NCBI GenBank assembly: GCA_964638515.1
Contig: CAZWZL010000009.1
Coordinates: 1-64,000 of the forward strand
DNA from: CAYPGJ01 sp964638515
GTDB taxonomy: Bacteria > Planctomycetota > Phycisphaerae > Phycisphaerales > UBA1924
Reading direction: 5' to 3'
DNA: 64,000 bases
Positions within the stretch are counted from its first letter, which is position 1. The number at the start of each line of letters is the position of its first letter. The translations under genes were made by a program, and so were the position numbers. Positions 27,105-34,876 of this stretch are shown here, one piece after another. The notes beneath the pieces are model-generated. The model saw only the letters and a program-made list of their open reading frames with translations. It made no database searches and was not told the origin of the DNA.

Positions 27105-27575
27105 ATGATCCAGCAGAGCACGGCGTGGTCGAGTCCGGGGCGGAGCGCGTGGCGGGAGATGGACCGGATCGACGCGTCCTCCTTCACGGACCTGCGCCGT
27201 CGGCACGGGCGCGAGGAGGTGGAGGCGGTGCTGGCGTTGGCGGAGCACGTCAGCCCGGAGGAGCGGTCTCTGCTGCGGGCGGTTTTCGAGAGCGGCCTGC
27301 CCGTCGGGGAGATGGCGCGCGTGCGGGGGTGCTCGGCGAGAACGCTGCGGCGCGAGGTGCGTGCGTTGGTGCGGCGGGTGATGGACCCGCGGTTCGTGTT
27401 CGTGCTGTCGAGGCGGGACCTGTGGGGCCCGAGCCGCAGGCGGGTGGCGAGCGCGTGCGTGGTGCAGGGATTGACGATGCGTGAGGCGGCGCAGGTGGCC
27501 GGGATGAGCCTGCACGCCGTGCGTCGGCACATGGGCGCGGTGGAGGCGTTGTTCGAGTCGGAGGGCGCGGCGTGA
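27105..27575 (+). CDS. small helix-turn-helix protein, sigma-region-4-like
   Basis: A protein of 156 residues from the ATG at 27105, preceded by GAGGGG; a GTG at 27075 would add 10. Two helix-turn-helix-like segments are visible: GLPVGEMARVRGCSARTLRREV (mid) and GLTMREAAQVAGMSLHAVRRH (C-terminal), both like sigma-70 region 4 or a terminase/resolvase DNA-binding head. It is first in the rightward operon (overlap GTGA with the next gene), so it could regulate or guide packaging. It is too short to be a full sigma factor. Confidence 0.7.
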   Translation: MIQQSTAWSSPGRSAWREMDRIDASSFTDLRRRHGREEVEAVLALAEHVSPEERSLLRAVFESGLPVGEMARVRGCSARTLRREVRALVRRVMDPRFVFVLSRRDLWGPSRRRVASACVVQGLTMREAAQVAGMSLHAVRRHMGAVEALFESEGAA

Positions 27576-28900
27576 GCGAGCGTGTGCTGCGGGTGTGCTC
27601 GATGTTCGGACTGGATCCGCCCGCGGGTGATGCATGGGGCGCGCCGGAGCGAGCGGTGCTCCTGGGGAGGGAGATCGAGGCGCGGGCGGGGACGATCACG
27701 CTTCTGACAGGGGCGAGCGGGTCGGGGAAGACGAGCGCGCTGCGGAGCGCGGTGGGCGCGCTGCGGGCGAGCGGGAGAGAGGTGGTGGAGGCGCGGGCGG
27801 CGCGGGGGAGTGCGGCGCAACGCGCGAGTGTGGAGATGGTGGGCTCGGGAGATGGCGAGGAGGGCGTGGCGCGGGCGATGCGTCGGCTGTCGCAGGTTGG
27901 TTTGGGGGAGGCGCGATGCTTCGTGCGGAGCGCGGGGGAGATGTCGGAGGGGCAGCGGGAGCGGCTGTGGTTGGGGCTTGCTCTGGAGCGGGCGTCGAAG
28001 CGGGCGGGGAGCGTGATCGTGGCGGATGAGTTCCTGGCGCGCTTGGATCGGGTGAGCGCGCGAGTGACGGCGCGGTGCTTTGCGCGGGGCGTGCGGGGCG
28101 AGGGCGTGAGCGCGATCGTGGCGACGGCGCACGATGACCTGGAGGGCGCGCTGGGGCCGGATCGGATCGTGCGATTCGACTTGCACGGCGGCGCGCGGGC
28201 GGAGGATGGGAGCGGGGAGAGCGAGCCGCTGCACATCTCGTACGGCGAGGCTGACTGGAGCGCGTACGCGGGGCTGGAGGGTTTTCATTATTGCGGCGGA
28301 CGGCCGGCCACGGCGGCGCGTGTGCTCGCGGCGCGGAGTGGGGGAGCGGTGGTCGGCGCGCTGGTGGTGTCGATGCCGACGTTGAACGGTGTGTGGCGGA
28401 GGCTGGCGTGGGGGGATCGGTATTCGAGCGGCGATCGGAGCGTGTGCGCGAGACGGTTGAACGCGGAGGTGCGGTGTGTTTCGCGGGTGGTGGTTGAGCC
28501 GAGGTGGCGCGGCGTCGGCATCGCGAAGGGGCTGGTGCGCACGTATCTCTCGGACGCGATGACGGAGCGGACGGAAGCGGTGGCGGCGATGGGGGCGGCT
28601 TGTCCGTTCTTCGAGCGGGCCGGCATGCGGGCGATTCGGATTCCGGCGGGGCTTCGGGACGCGCGGGCGCTGGACGTGTTTGCGCATCTCGGGCTGGAGG
28701 AGTGGGAGGCGTGTGATGCGTCGCGCGTGCTGCGCGCGGCGCGGGAGCGCGGTCTTGAGGGGTGGCTCGAGATGGAGCTGCGACGCTGGGCGGGAGACGG
28801 GCGGGGACGGGAGATGGCGCGGGGGTTGGAGGGCGAGGGTCTGGCGCGGGCCGCGTGCCGGTGTGTGTCGTCGGAGCGTGTGGCGTACGCGTTCGGGTGA
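27572..28900 (+). CDS. ABC-type ATPase fused to a GNAT acetyltransferase (COG2401-like)
   Basis: A 442-residue two-domain protein. ATPase: Walker A GASGSGKT at 47-54, signature SEGQ at 125-128 in place of LSGGQ, Walker B VIVADEF at 148-154, and a His switch in TAHDD. A GNAT domain follows (about 230-400) with the acetyl-CoA loop RWRGVGIAKG. Fusions of this kind (COG2401) occur in archaea and phages; the substrate is not known. The ATG/GTG start overlaps the previous stop (GTGA). Its place between a DNA-binding protein and terminase suggests a role in packaging or host takeover, by inference only. Confidence 0.85.
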   Translation: MSERVLRVCSMFGLDPPAGDAWGAPERAVLLGREIEARAGTITLLTGASGSGKTSALRSAVGALRASGREVVEARAARGSAAQRASVEMVGSGDGEEGVARAMRRLSQVGLGEARCFVRSAGEMSEGQRERLWLGLALERASKRAGSVIVADEFLARLDRVSARVTARCFARGVRGEGVSAIVATAHDDLEGALGPDRIVRFDLHGGARAEDGSGESEPLHISYGEADWSAYAGLEGFHYCGGRPATAARVLAARSGGAVVGALVVSMPTLNGVWRRLAWGDRYSSGDRSVCARRLNAEVRCVSRVVVEPRWRGVGIAKGLVRTYLSDAMTERTEAVAAMGAACPFFERAGMRAIRIPAGLRDARALDVFAHLGLEEWEACDASRVLRAARERGLEGWLEMELRRWAGDGRGREMARGLEGEGLARAACRCVSSERVAYAFG

Positions 28901-28921
28901 TCGGCAAACGGAGGGAGGGAG

Positions 28922-29115
28922 ATGCGTCGAGGAGAGCGTGGTGGCGAGTTGCTGTCATCGCTGACGGTGTTTCTGACGGCGTCGGAGCGTCGTGAGGCGT
29001 TGGGGGTGATGCGGCGGTTTGATCGGGAGCGTGATCGGGGGTTCATGGGGATGGCGCGCGCGGCGGAGCGCGCGTGGCGGGCGAAGGGGAAAGGGGGGGA
29101 GTGTCGTGGCGGTGA
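28922..29115 (+). CDS. small gene, probably frameshifted in a G7 tract
   Basis: A strong ribosome binding site (GGAGGGAGGG) precedes the ATG at 28922. The first 55 residues (start MRRGERGGELLSSLTVFLTA) look coding, then a run of seven G at 29093-29099 follows. In the assembled frame the protein would run on to 29392 inside the terminase gene as Gly/Arg-rich shadow sequence. With one more G it would end at TGA 29113-29115, exactly overlapping the GTG at 29112 as GTGA, like other joints in this operon. A sequencing error or a phase-variable tract are both possible. Function unknown. Confidence 0.5.
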
Positions 29116-29570
29116 ACAGGGGCGTGCGGGGGTCGGAGTCGGTGGACGCGGACGCGTTGAGCGCGCGGGTGTTGCGGGACGTGTATTCGATGGTGCGGGA
29201 GGCGCCGGAGATTGCGGCGCGGCACGGGCTGACGATGCGGGAGTTGGCGTCGTGGGCGAGCGCGGAGGAGCAGGGGGCGACGGTGGCGGGGTTGTGCCGG
29301 CTGGAGGATGCGCGTGCGGAGCTGTTGTTCCGGAGGGCGCGGGTGAAGGCCGTGATTCGGCTGACTCGATTGACGGGGGAAGCCAGTGGTGAGGAGACGC
29401 GACGGAAGTCGTGCGTTGACCTGCTGACGTTGGAGGGGTCGTTTCTTTCGCGGAAGTCACGGGCGGATGAGGGGGAGGGCGCGATGGTGGTGTTGCAGGA
29501 GGGGCCGGAGGCGGAGTCGATCCGCGCGGCGTTGGAGCGGAGCGGATCGCGCGCGTTGGGGGAGGGCTGA
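29106..29570 (+). CDS. terminase small subunit candidate
   Basis: About 154 residues from GTG 29106 (or 152 from GTG 29112). It is a helical protein with a helix-turn-helix-like region (APEIAARHGLTMRELASWAS) and a second helical part (AELLFRRARVKAVIRLTRLT). It lies immediately upstream of the large terminase with 3 bases between stop and start, as small terminases usually do. The family was not recognised from sequence alone; the call rests on position, size and DNA-binding look. Confidence 0.6.
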   Translation: MAVNRGVRGSESVDADALSARVLRDVYSMVREAPEIAARHGLTMRELASWASAEEQGATVAGLCRLEDARAELLFRRARVKAVIRLTRLTGEASGEETRRKSCVDLLTLEGSFLSRKSRADEGEGAMVVLQEGPEAESIRAALERSGSRALGEG

Positions 29571-29573
29571 CGC

Positions 29574-31028
29574 ATGGGCGTGGTGGTGTCGCGGCGCGCG
29601 TTGGTGGGTGTGCGTCCCCGGACGGACAACCAGTTGTGGGAGTGGATGCGGAGCGTGCTCGGGGTGGAGACGGCTCGGGTGGCGCTGCTGGCGGGGAGTG
29701 ATGCGCCGTTTGCGTACGTGTCGCACGCGTTCTTTGAGGAGCGAGGCGAGAGGGACGTGGTGGTGTGGGCGAATCGGGGGGGAGGCAAGACGTTTTATGC
29801 GGCGGTGGCGACGGTGTTGGACCTGGTGTTCAAGCCGGGGATCGAGGTGCGGGTGCTGGCCGGGAGTGTGGAGCAGGGGCAGCGGTGTCATGCGCATGTG
29901 CGGAAGTTGTTTGAGCGGGCGGGGCTTCGCGAGTTGGTGGAGGGGAAGCCGACGGGCCGGCGGTTGCGGTTGACGAACGGGAGCGTTGTGGAGGTGAGCG
30001 CGGCGTCGGAGTCATCGGTGCGGGGTTCGCGGCCCGTGAAGATGCGTTGTGACGAGGTTGAGTTGTTTGATCCGGAGATCTGGGACGCGGCGCAGCTGGC
30101 GCCGAGAAGTCGGCGGTGTGGTGGCGTGTGGGCGCGGGCGTCGGTGGAGGCGTTGAGCACGATGCATCGGTCGTGGGGGTTGATGCACGAGATCACGCGG
30201 GATGAGGGGCGCAGGCAGTTTCGTTGGGGGGTGGTGGATGTGTTGTCGAGGTGTGAGGACGAGCGGTCGTGCGCGGGTTGCTCGTTGTGGGCTGAGTGCG
30301 GGGGGAGGGCGAAGGGCGTGCGGGTGTGGGGGCATGTCGGGGTTGAGGATGCGTCGCGGATGAAGGGGAGGTGTTCGGAGGGAGTGTGGCGCGCGGAGAT
30401 GTTGTGCGAGCGACCCCGGAAGGACGGGCTGGTGCTGGAGGAGTTCGATGAGCGTGAGCACGTGTTCGAGGGCGAGGCGGAGGGCGCGCTGGTGTGCGGG
30501 ATGGACTTCGGGTTTCGCGCGCCGTCGGTGGTGCTGTGGGCGCGTGTGAGCGCGGAGGGCGTGGTTCGGGTGATCGAGGAGCGGGTTGTGGCCGGGGAAG
30601 TGCTGGAGGCGCATGTTCGGTCGATCGTGGAGAGCGCGCACGGGCGGGCGAGTTGGGTTGGGGTTGATCCGGCGGGTCGAGCGCGGAACGAGCAGACGGG
30701 CGTGAGCGCGGTGGGGGTGCTTCGGCGCGCGGGGCTGGAGGTTCGATCGCGTCGGGCCGGGGTTGAGGCGGGTCTTCGGTCGGTGCGCGCGCGATTGCGG
30801 CCGGCGATGGGCGGGGGCGCGCGGTTGTTGGTGCATGCGCGGTGCGTGGCGTTGCGGAGGGCGATGGCGACGCATCATTACGGCGCGCCGCGCGGGGGTG
30901 ACGCGGACGCGGCAATGCCGGTGAAGGACGGGAGCGATCACGCGGTGGATGCGCTGCGGTATCTCATCGTGAATCTGGATGGGGTGGAGTGGGGCGGGCG
31001 GTCGCGGTATTGGACGGGTCAGGAATAG
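29574..31028 (+). CDS. terminase large subunit with a Cys4 cluster
   Basis: A 484-residue packaging motor. ATPase domain: Walker A ANRGGGKT at 66-73 and Walker B MRCDEVELF near 157-165 (Asp160, Glu161). An RNase H-like nuclease domain follows, with acidic residues in GMDFGF, GVDPAG and DGSDHAVDALRY, all apparently intact. Between the domains sits a Cys cluster (Cys227, 233, 236, 242) that could bind zinc or an iron-sulfur cluster. Terminase cuts and translocates DNA into the portal. Its last codons overlap the stop end of the convergent small membrane gene. Confidence 0.9.
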   Translation: MGVVVSRRALVGVRPRTDNQLWEWMRSVLGVETARVALLAGSDAPFAYVSHAFFEERGERDVVVWANRGGGKTFYAAVATVLDLVFKPGIEVRVLAGSVEQGQRCHAHVRKLFERAGLRELVEGKPTGRRLRLTNGSVVEVSAASESSVRGSRPVKMRCDEVELFDPEIWDAAQLAPRSRRCGGVWARASVEALSTMHRSWGLMHEITRDEGRRQFRWGVVDVLSRCEDERSCAGCSLWAECGGRAKGVRVWGHVGVEDASRMKGRCSEGVWRAEMLCERPRKDGLVLEEFDEREHVFEGEAEGALVCGMDFGFRAPSVVLWARVSAEGVVRVIEERVVAGEVLEAHVRSIVESAHGRASWVGVDPAGRARNEQTGVSAVGVLRRAGLEVRSRRAGVEAGLRSVRARLRPAMGGGARLLVHARCVALRRAMATHHYGAPRGGDADAAMPVKDGSDHAVDALRYLIVNLDGVEWGGRSRYWTGQE

Positions 31029-31276
31029 AGGGGGAGGAGGACTTCGGTGAAGATGTAGATGGCGGCGCCGAGGCCGATCATGGCGAGCACGATCTGGGCG
31101 GTCATGATCGCGACGTGTCGGAGAAAGCGTGGGAGGGCGAGTTCGGGCTCGGGGAGTCGGACGGCTTTGTAGGAGAAGGAGATGAAGAACGCGAGGGGGA
31201 GGAGGAGGGTCCACCAGAGGTCATGGATGGGGATCGGGTCGAGGAATGGTCTGTAGGCGAGGAGGAGGTCAGGCAT
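31019..31276 (-). CDS. small membrane protein
   Basis: 85 residues with two clear membrane helices (about 20-38 and 52-78). No known domain. It overlaps the start of the neighbouring DUF6677-like gene by 8 bases and the end of terminase by 10 bases on the other strand. It likely belongs to the DUF6677-like pair rather than to the phage. Confidence 0.65.
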   Translation of the reverse strand: MPDLLLAYRPFLDPIPIHDLWWTLLLPLAFFISFSYKAVRLPEPELALPRFLRHVAIMTAQIVLAMIGLGAAIYIFTEVLLPLYS

Positions 31277-31739
31277 GTCGCGGCTCTGGGCGTGGTCGCG
31301 GGGCGTGCCACGCGGCGTCGATGATGGCGATGAGATTGAGCAGGCCGGCGAGCGTGCAGAAGAGGGCGCCGATCTCGTTTGGTTTGGCGATGGAGACGGA
31401 GTACGGCGGGAGTGGCTCTCCCGGCGCGGCCGGGGGCGGCGCGAGCAGCCTGCCGGTGTGTGGGTCGGGGGTTTTCATGGACTGGTGGAGGTGATCGACG
31501 CCGAAGGCGACGGGGCCGACGAAGGCTTGTCCGAGGAACCACCACTTGTCTTCGCGTCGATCGACGACGTCGACGCCGCCGACGAGGAGCCCCGCGGCGA
31601 AGAGACCGAGGACGCCGAGGGCGATGAGCAGGGCGCGACGGGGCTGTGCGAGGACGAGATGTCCGAGTCCTGGGAGCGCGAACGCGAGCACGGCGGCCAC
31701 GGGTTCTGCGCGTTCGGCGGGATGGGTGGAGGTGGTCAT
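31269..31739 (-). CDS. DUF6677-like membrane protein
   Basis: A 156-residue protein with about three hydrophobic helices. It starts with AAVLAFALPGLGHLVLAQPRRALL, shown here as a short stretch (ALPGLGHLVLAQP), typical of TM2/DUF6677-like proteins. A proline-rich linker and a last membrane helix follow. It is coupled to the small membrane gene downstream. Function unknown. Confidence 0.65.
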   Translation of the reverse strand: MTTSTHPAERAEPVAAVLAFALPGLGHLVLAQPRRALLIALGVLGLFAAGLLVGGVDVVDRREDKWWFLGQAFVGPVAFGVDHLHQSMKTPDPHTGRLLAPPPAAPGEPLPPYSVSIAKPNEIGALFCTLAGLLNLIAIIDAAWHAPRPRPEPRHA

Positions 31740-31871
31740 TCGGATGGGGGCCGGGACGCGGTTGACAGGGGGGTGACGGGGAGTAGTGTACCGCCCGATC
31801 GCGGGCCAACGGGTGTGTTCGCGACGGTGTTCGGTGGGAACGCCGAGGCCTTGGGAATGGAGAGAACTGCC

Positions 31872-32129
31872 ATGTTGCTTCTGGATGAGACGATGGGACT
31901 GGCGTTGCTGGAAGAGGAGTCCGCGGAGGATCGGTGGGACGTCGGCGTCGAGGTCGTGATGGAAGAGGAAGAGGATGAGGACGACGACTTCCTCGACGAC
32001 GATGATGATGACGACGACGATGATGATGAGGACGACGAGTTCCTCGACGACGACGACGAGTTTCTCGAGGACGACGAGGAAGACTTCGAAGAAGATGACG
32101 ACGTCGAGAGCGACGACGAGGACCTGTAA
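31872..32129 (+). CDS. Asp/Glu-rich acidic protein
   Basis: A protein of 85 residues from the ATG at 31872, with GGAGAG upstream. The first 30 residues (LLLDETMGLALLEEES) are helical; from about residue 34 to the end the sequence is almost only Asp and Glu with a few Phe/Leu, including an unbroken run of 11 Asp. There is no signal peptide. Similar acidic tails bind basic proteins or cations. A highly basic protein lies 1.1 kb away. Confidence 0.6.
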   Translation: MLLLDETMGLALLEEESAEDRWDVGVEVVMEEEEDEDDDFLDDDDDDDDDDDEDDEFLDDDDEFLEDDEEDFEEDDDVESDDEDL

Positions 32130-32197
32130 TCCACGCTTCGGGCGGGGCTGGGGGGGAGTTGGTTCAGAGGGGGTCGCGGGGGGCCGATGTTCTCGGC

Positions 32198-32680
32198 ATG
32201 GATGACACGCTGGATCGAGCTGTGCCGGGCGGGGAGAGTTCGTCGGGGGCTGGGGAGCCCGTGAAGAGTGGCGGGGTGCTGGATCGACGCGCCGGGCTGG
32301 ACCGTCGCGGGGCCGCGCGGTTTGCGGCGGGGGCTGCGGAGGGCGAGAGTCTGGATCGACGGCGCGGGGCGGGTCGTCGGCTGTCGGACTTCACGCGGAG
32401 CGCGGAGGAGGGGGAGTTCACGAAGGAGCAGTTTCTGTTCGTTCAGGCGGTGGAGGCGTTCAAGCGCGCGAACGGGAAGGCGTATCCGTCGTGGACGGAC
32501 GTGCTCGAGGTGATCCGGCTGCTGGGGTATCGCAAGACGATGCGGAGCGAGATCGAGCTGCGCAGCGCGGAGGACTGGCAGGAAGCCTGGGACACGGAGG
32601 CGGGTGTTCGTCCGGATGGGTGGGAGCGACGCGTGACGGGCGCGCTGCCGAAGGGTCGTCGTCGGGGCGAGGCGGCGTAA
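32198..32680 (+). CDS. conserved-looking hypothetical protein
   Basis: A protein of 160 residues from the ATG at 32198. The first half is disordered and Arg/Gly/Ala-rich with repeated LDRR; the second half is a compact helical domain (FTKEQFLFVQAVEAFKRANG, then YPSWTDVLEVIRLLGYRK). No function is recognised. It lies 10 bases from the convergent ferredoxin gene. Confidence 0.65.
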   Translation: MDDTLDRAVPGGESSSGAGEPVKSGGVLDRRAGLDRRGAARFAAGAAEGESLDRRRGAGRRLSDFTRSAEEGEFTKEQFLFVQAVEAFKRANGKAYPSWTDVLEVIRLLGYRKTMRSEIELRSAEDWQEAWDTEAGVRPDGWERRVTGALPKGRRRGEAA

Positions 32681-32689
32681 GCGGGCTGT

Positions 32690-32959
32690 TTACTTGTTGG
32701 CGTTCTTGTAGTAGTCGGCGTTGATCTGGACGTAGTGGCGCCATTCGTCGGGCAGGTCTTCCTCGGGGAAGATGGCCTTGACGGGGCACTCGTCGACGCA
32801 GAGGCCGCAGTCGATGCAGGTGTCGGGGTCGATGTAGAGCTGCTGTGCCGGGGCGTGATCCTTGCCGGACTTGGTCGGGTGGATGCAGTCGACGGGGCAG
32901 ACGTCGACGCAGGAGGTGTCTTTGGTGCCGATGCAGGGTTCCGCGATGACGTGTGGCAT
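32690..32959 (-). CDS. bacterial-type 7Fe/8Fe ferredoxin
   Basis: An 89-residue ferredoxin. The first cluster motif is C-x7-C-x3-C-P (EPCIGTKDTSCVDVCP), as in 3Fe-4S/4Fe-4S ferredoxins; the second is the full 4Fe-4S type CIDCGLCVDECP. It carries electrons for a cytosolic partner not encoded nearby. A short C-terminal extension (EWRHYVQINADYY) is typical of this group. It stands alone. Confidence 0.92.
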   Translation of the reverse strand: MPHVIAEPCIGTKDTSCVDVCPVDCIHPTKSGKDHAPAQQLYIDPDTCIDCGLCVDECPVKAIFPEEDLPDEWRHYVQINADYYKNANK

Positions 32960-33056
32960 GGCGCTTGGTTGATCCGGGTGGATGGTGCGGGGTGTGAGTG
33001 GGCTTGGGTGGTAGATGGGATGGGGTGGAGACTATAGAGGGTGGGAGGGGTGATGC

Positions 33057-33093
33057 AAAAAAGACAACGGGGCCGAGCGTTTGCTCGACCCCG
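33057..33093 (-). terminator. rho-independent terminator of the basic protein gene
   Basis: On the minus strand an 11-bp stem with one G-U wobble (33083-33093 with 33068-33078) and an AAAC loop is followed by TTGTCTTTTTT. It lies about 110 bases after the stop of the Lys/Ala-rich gene. Confidence 0.85.
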
Positions 33094-33203
33094 CGTGTGA
33101 TCTGTGGCGCTGGGGAGGGAGGGCGATCGCGTCCTACCTCCACCGCGGCTCACCTCGGCGCATCGAGGCGCACAAGGGGAGTTGCGGAACCCCGTGTGCG
33201 GGG

Positions 33204-33404
33204 TCACATCATCATCATGGGAGCGGCCGAAGCCTTCTTCTTCTTGCGGCGGGCCTTCTTCTTGCCGGCCTTCTTCTTAGCGGCCTTCTTCTTGCCCTTC
33301 TTCTTGGCAGCCTTCTTCTTGCCCTTCTTCTTGCTGGCCTTCTTGCGGCCGGCCTTCTTGGCGCCCTTCTTCTTGGCTTTCTTCTTGGCTCGTTTCTTGG
33401 CCAT
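33204..33404 (-). CDS. Lys/Ala-rich histone H1-like protein
   Basis: A protein of 66 residues from the ATG at 33404, chosen because GAGGAGG lies 7-8 bases upstream; the longer start at 33452 lacks this. The sequence is built of tandem KKKGKKKAA and AKKKG units with a few Arg and ends ASAAPMMMM. Such proteins bind nucleic acid without specificity and resemble eukaryotic H1 tails and bacterial Hc1/BphR proteins. The gene has its own terminator and probably its own promoter. It is likely a nucleoid protein. Confidence 0.75.
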   Translation of the reverse strand: MAKKRAKKKAKKKGAKKAGRKKASKKKGKKKAAKKKGKKKAAKKKAGKKKARRKKKKASAAPMMMM

Positions 33405-33627
33405 GGACTGAACCTCCTCTAATGGAGTCGGAGCGTGAGGAACGTCAAACACGAACGAGTCAGCGCCACTTTCCGCAGCCTCGTCGCATCACAGTGTACG
33501 GCTTTATCGGTGTGGTGTCGCGTCCATCTTCAATAGGAAGTGGTTGTCGGGGGGCGAGGGGCGAGGGGTGGCGATAGACTGCGCGCGTGGTGTGAGGGCG
33601 TGCGTGGTCGAGGAGCCAGGAGTGGGC

Positions 33628-34875
33628 GTGATCGAGACGTACCGGTTGTCGTGCGGGTTGTCGGTGGTGGTGGAGCCGATGGCGAACGTCGGTTCGGCCG
33701 GGATTTCGTGGCTGATTCCGGCGGGATCGGCGCTGGATCCGGCCGGGCGCGAGGGGTTGAGCGCGATGTGGTCGCACCTGGTGCTTCGGGGCGCGGGGGA
33801 TCGGGATTCGCGGGCGCAGGCGGACGCGTTGGATGCTCTGGGCGTGAGTCGGGGGAGCGACGTGCAGACGTTCTCGGTCGAGGTGACGGCGACGATGCTG
33901 GGGGCTCGTGTGGTGGATGCGTTGCCGCTGCTGGTGGACGCGGTGCGGCGGCCGAGGATGGAGGGGGAGGGTGTTGAGGCGGTGCGTGGGTTGTGCTTGC
34001 AGGCGTTGGAGGGGGTGCAGGATGATCCGCAGGAGCGTGTGATGCTGGCGCTGCGGAAGCGGCATTCGCCGGACCCGATCGGGCGCGGGCCGTACGGGAC
34101 GGAGGAGGGGTTGACGGGGGCGAGTCGGGATGAGGTGGTGGAGGGATGGCGCGCGCGAGCGCGGCCTCGAGGTGAGGGGGCGGTGTTTGCCGTGGCGGGG
34201 GCGGTTCGCGGGAAGGACGTGGTGGAGGCGCTCGAGCGGTTGACGGCGGGGTGGGAGGGTGAGGCGGCGAGGGTGCAGGAAGGGGCCGCGGCGGCTCGTG
34301 GGTATGAGCACGAGGAGGACGAGACGAACCAGGTGCACATCGCGATGGCGTTTGATGCGCCGCCGGAGGGGAGCGAGGACAGCGCGCTGGAGCGGGTGGT
34401 GGGGGCGGTGTTGTCTGGGGGCATGTCGGGGCGGTTGTTCACGGAGGTGCGCGAGAAGCGGAGCCTGTGCTACAGCGTGCACGCGACGTACGGGGCGGAC
34501 AAGACGTACGGGCGGATGACGGCGTACTCGGGGACGACGCCGGAGCGCGCGCAGGAGACGCTTGACGTGCTGTGGGGCGAGATGTCGCGGCTCAACGGGA
34601 AGGGCGGGGGCGTGACGCGCGAGGAGCATGGTCGGGCGGTGGTGGGGTTGAAGTCGAGGATTGTGATGAGTGGGGAGTCGACGGGCGCGCGTGCGGCGGC
34701 GCTCGCGCAGGATTGGCGGAAGTTGGGGCGTTGTCGGACGTTGGATGATCTGGTGGCGAGCGTGGACGGGGCGACGTGGGAGAAGGTGAACGCGTATCTC
34801 GAGCGGCGGACGCTGGGGAGGGCGACGGTGACGACGATCGGGCCGCAGGCGCTCAGGCCGCCGGCGGGGGTGTGA
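33628..34875 (+). CDS. M16-family (pitrilysin-like) protein lacking the zinc motif
   Basis: A protein of about 415 residues from GTG 33628, with AGGAG at 33618-33622. It has two M16 halves: an N-terminal domain (GISWLIPAGSALDP) and a C-terminal one with VHIAMAFDAPPEG and the family hallmark EVREKRSLCYSVHA. The zinc-binding H-x-x-E-H of active M16 peptidases is replaced: the equivalent helix reads SAMWSHLVLRGAG. It is likely non-catalytic, like a subunit of a heterodimeric M16 complex, but no active partner is adjacent. It is followed by lnt after 1 base. Confidence 0.78.
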   Translation: MIETYRLSCGLSVVVEPMANVGSAGISWLIPAGSALDPAGREGLSAMWSHLVLRGAGDRDSRAQADALDALGVSRGSDVQTFSVEVTATMLGARVVDALPLLVDAVRRPRMEGEGVEAVRGLCLQALEGVQDDPQERVMLALRKRHSPDPIGRGPYGTEEGLTGASRDEVVEGWRARARPRGEGAVFAVAGAVRGKDVVEALERLTAGWEGEAARVQEGAAAARGYEHEEDETNQVHIAMAFDAPPEGSEDSALERVVGAVLSGGMSGRLFTEVREKRSLCYSVHATYGADKTYGRMTAYSGTTPERAQETLDVLWGEMSRLNGKGGGVTREEHGRAVVGLKSRIVMSGESTGARAAALAQDWRKLGRCRTLDDLVASVDGATWEKVNAYLERRTLGRATVTTIGPQALRPPAGV

Positions 34876-34876
34876 C

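Noticed and set aside
33204..33404. Short tandem DNA repeats as a CRISPR array
   Set aside because: The units are coding Lys/Ala codons without unique spacers and the gene has its own start and terminator.
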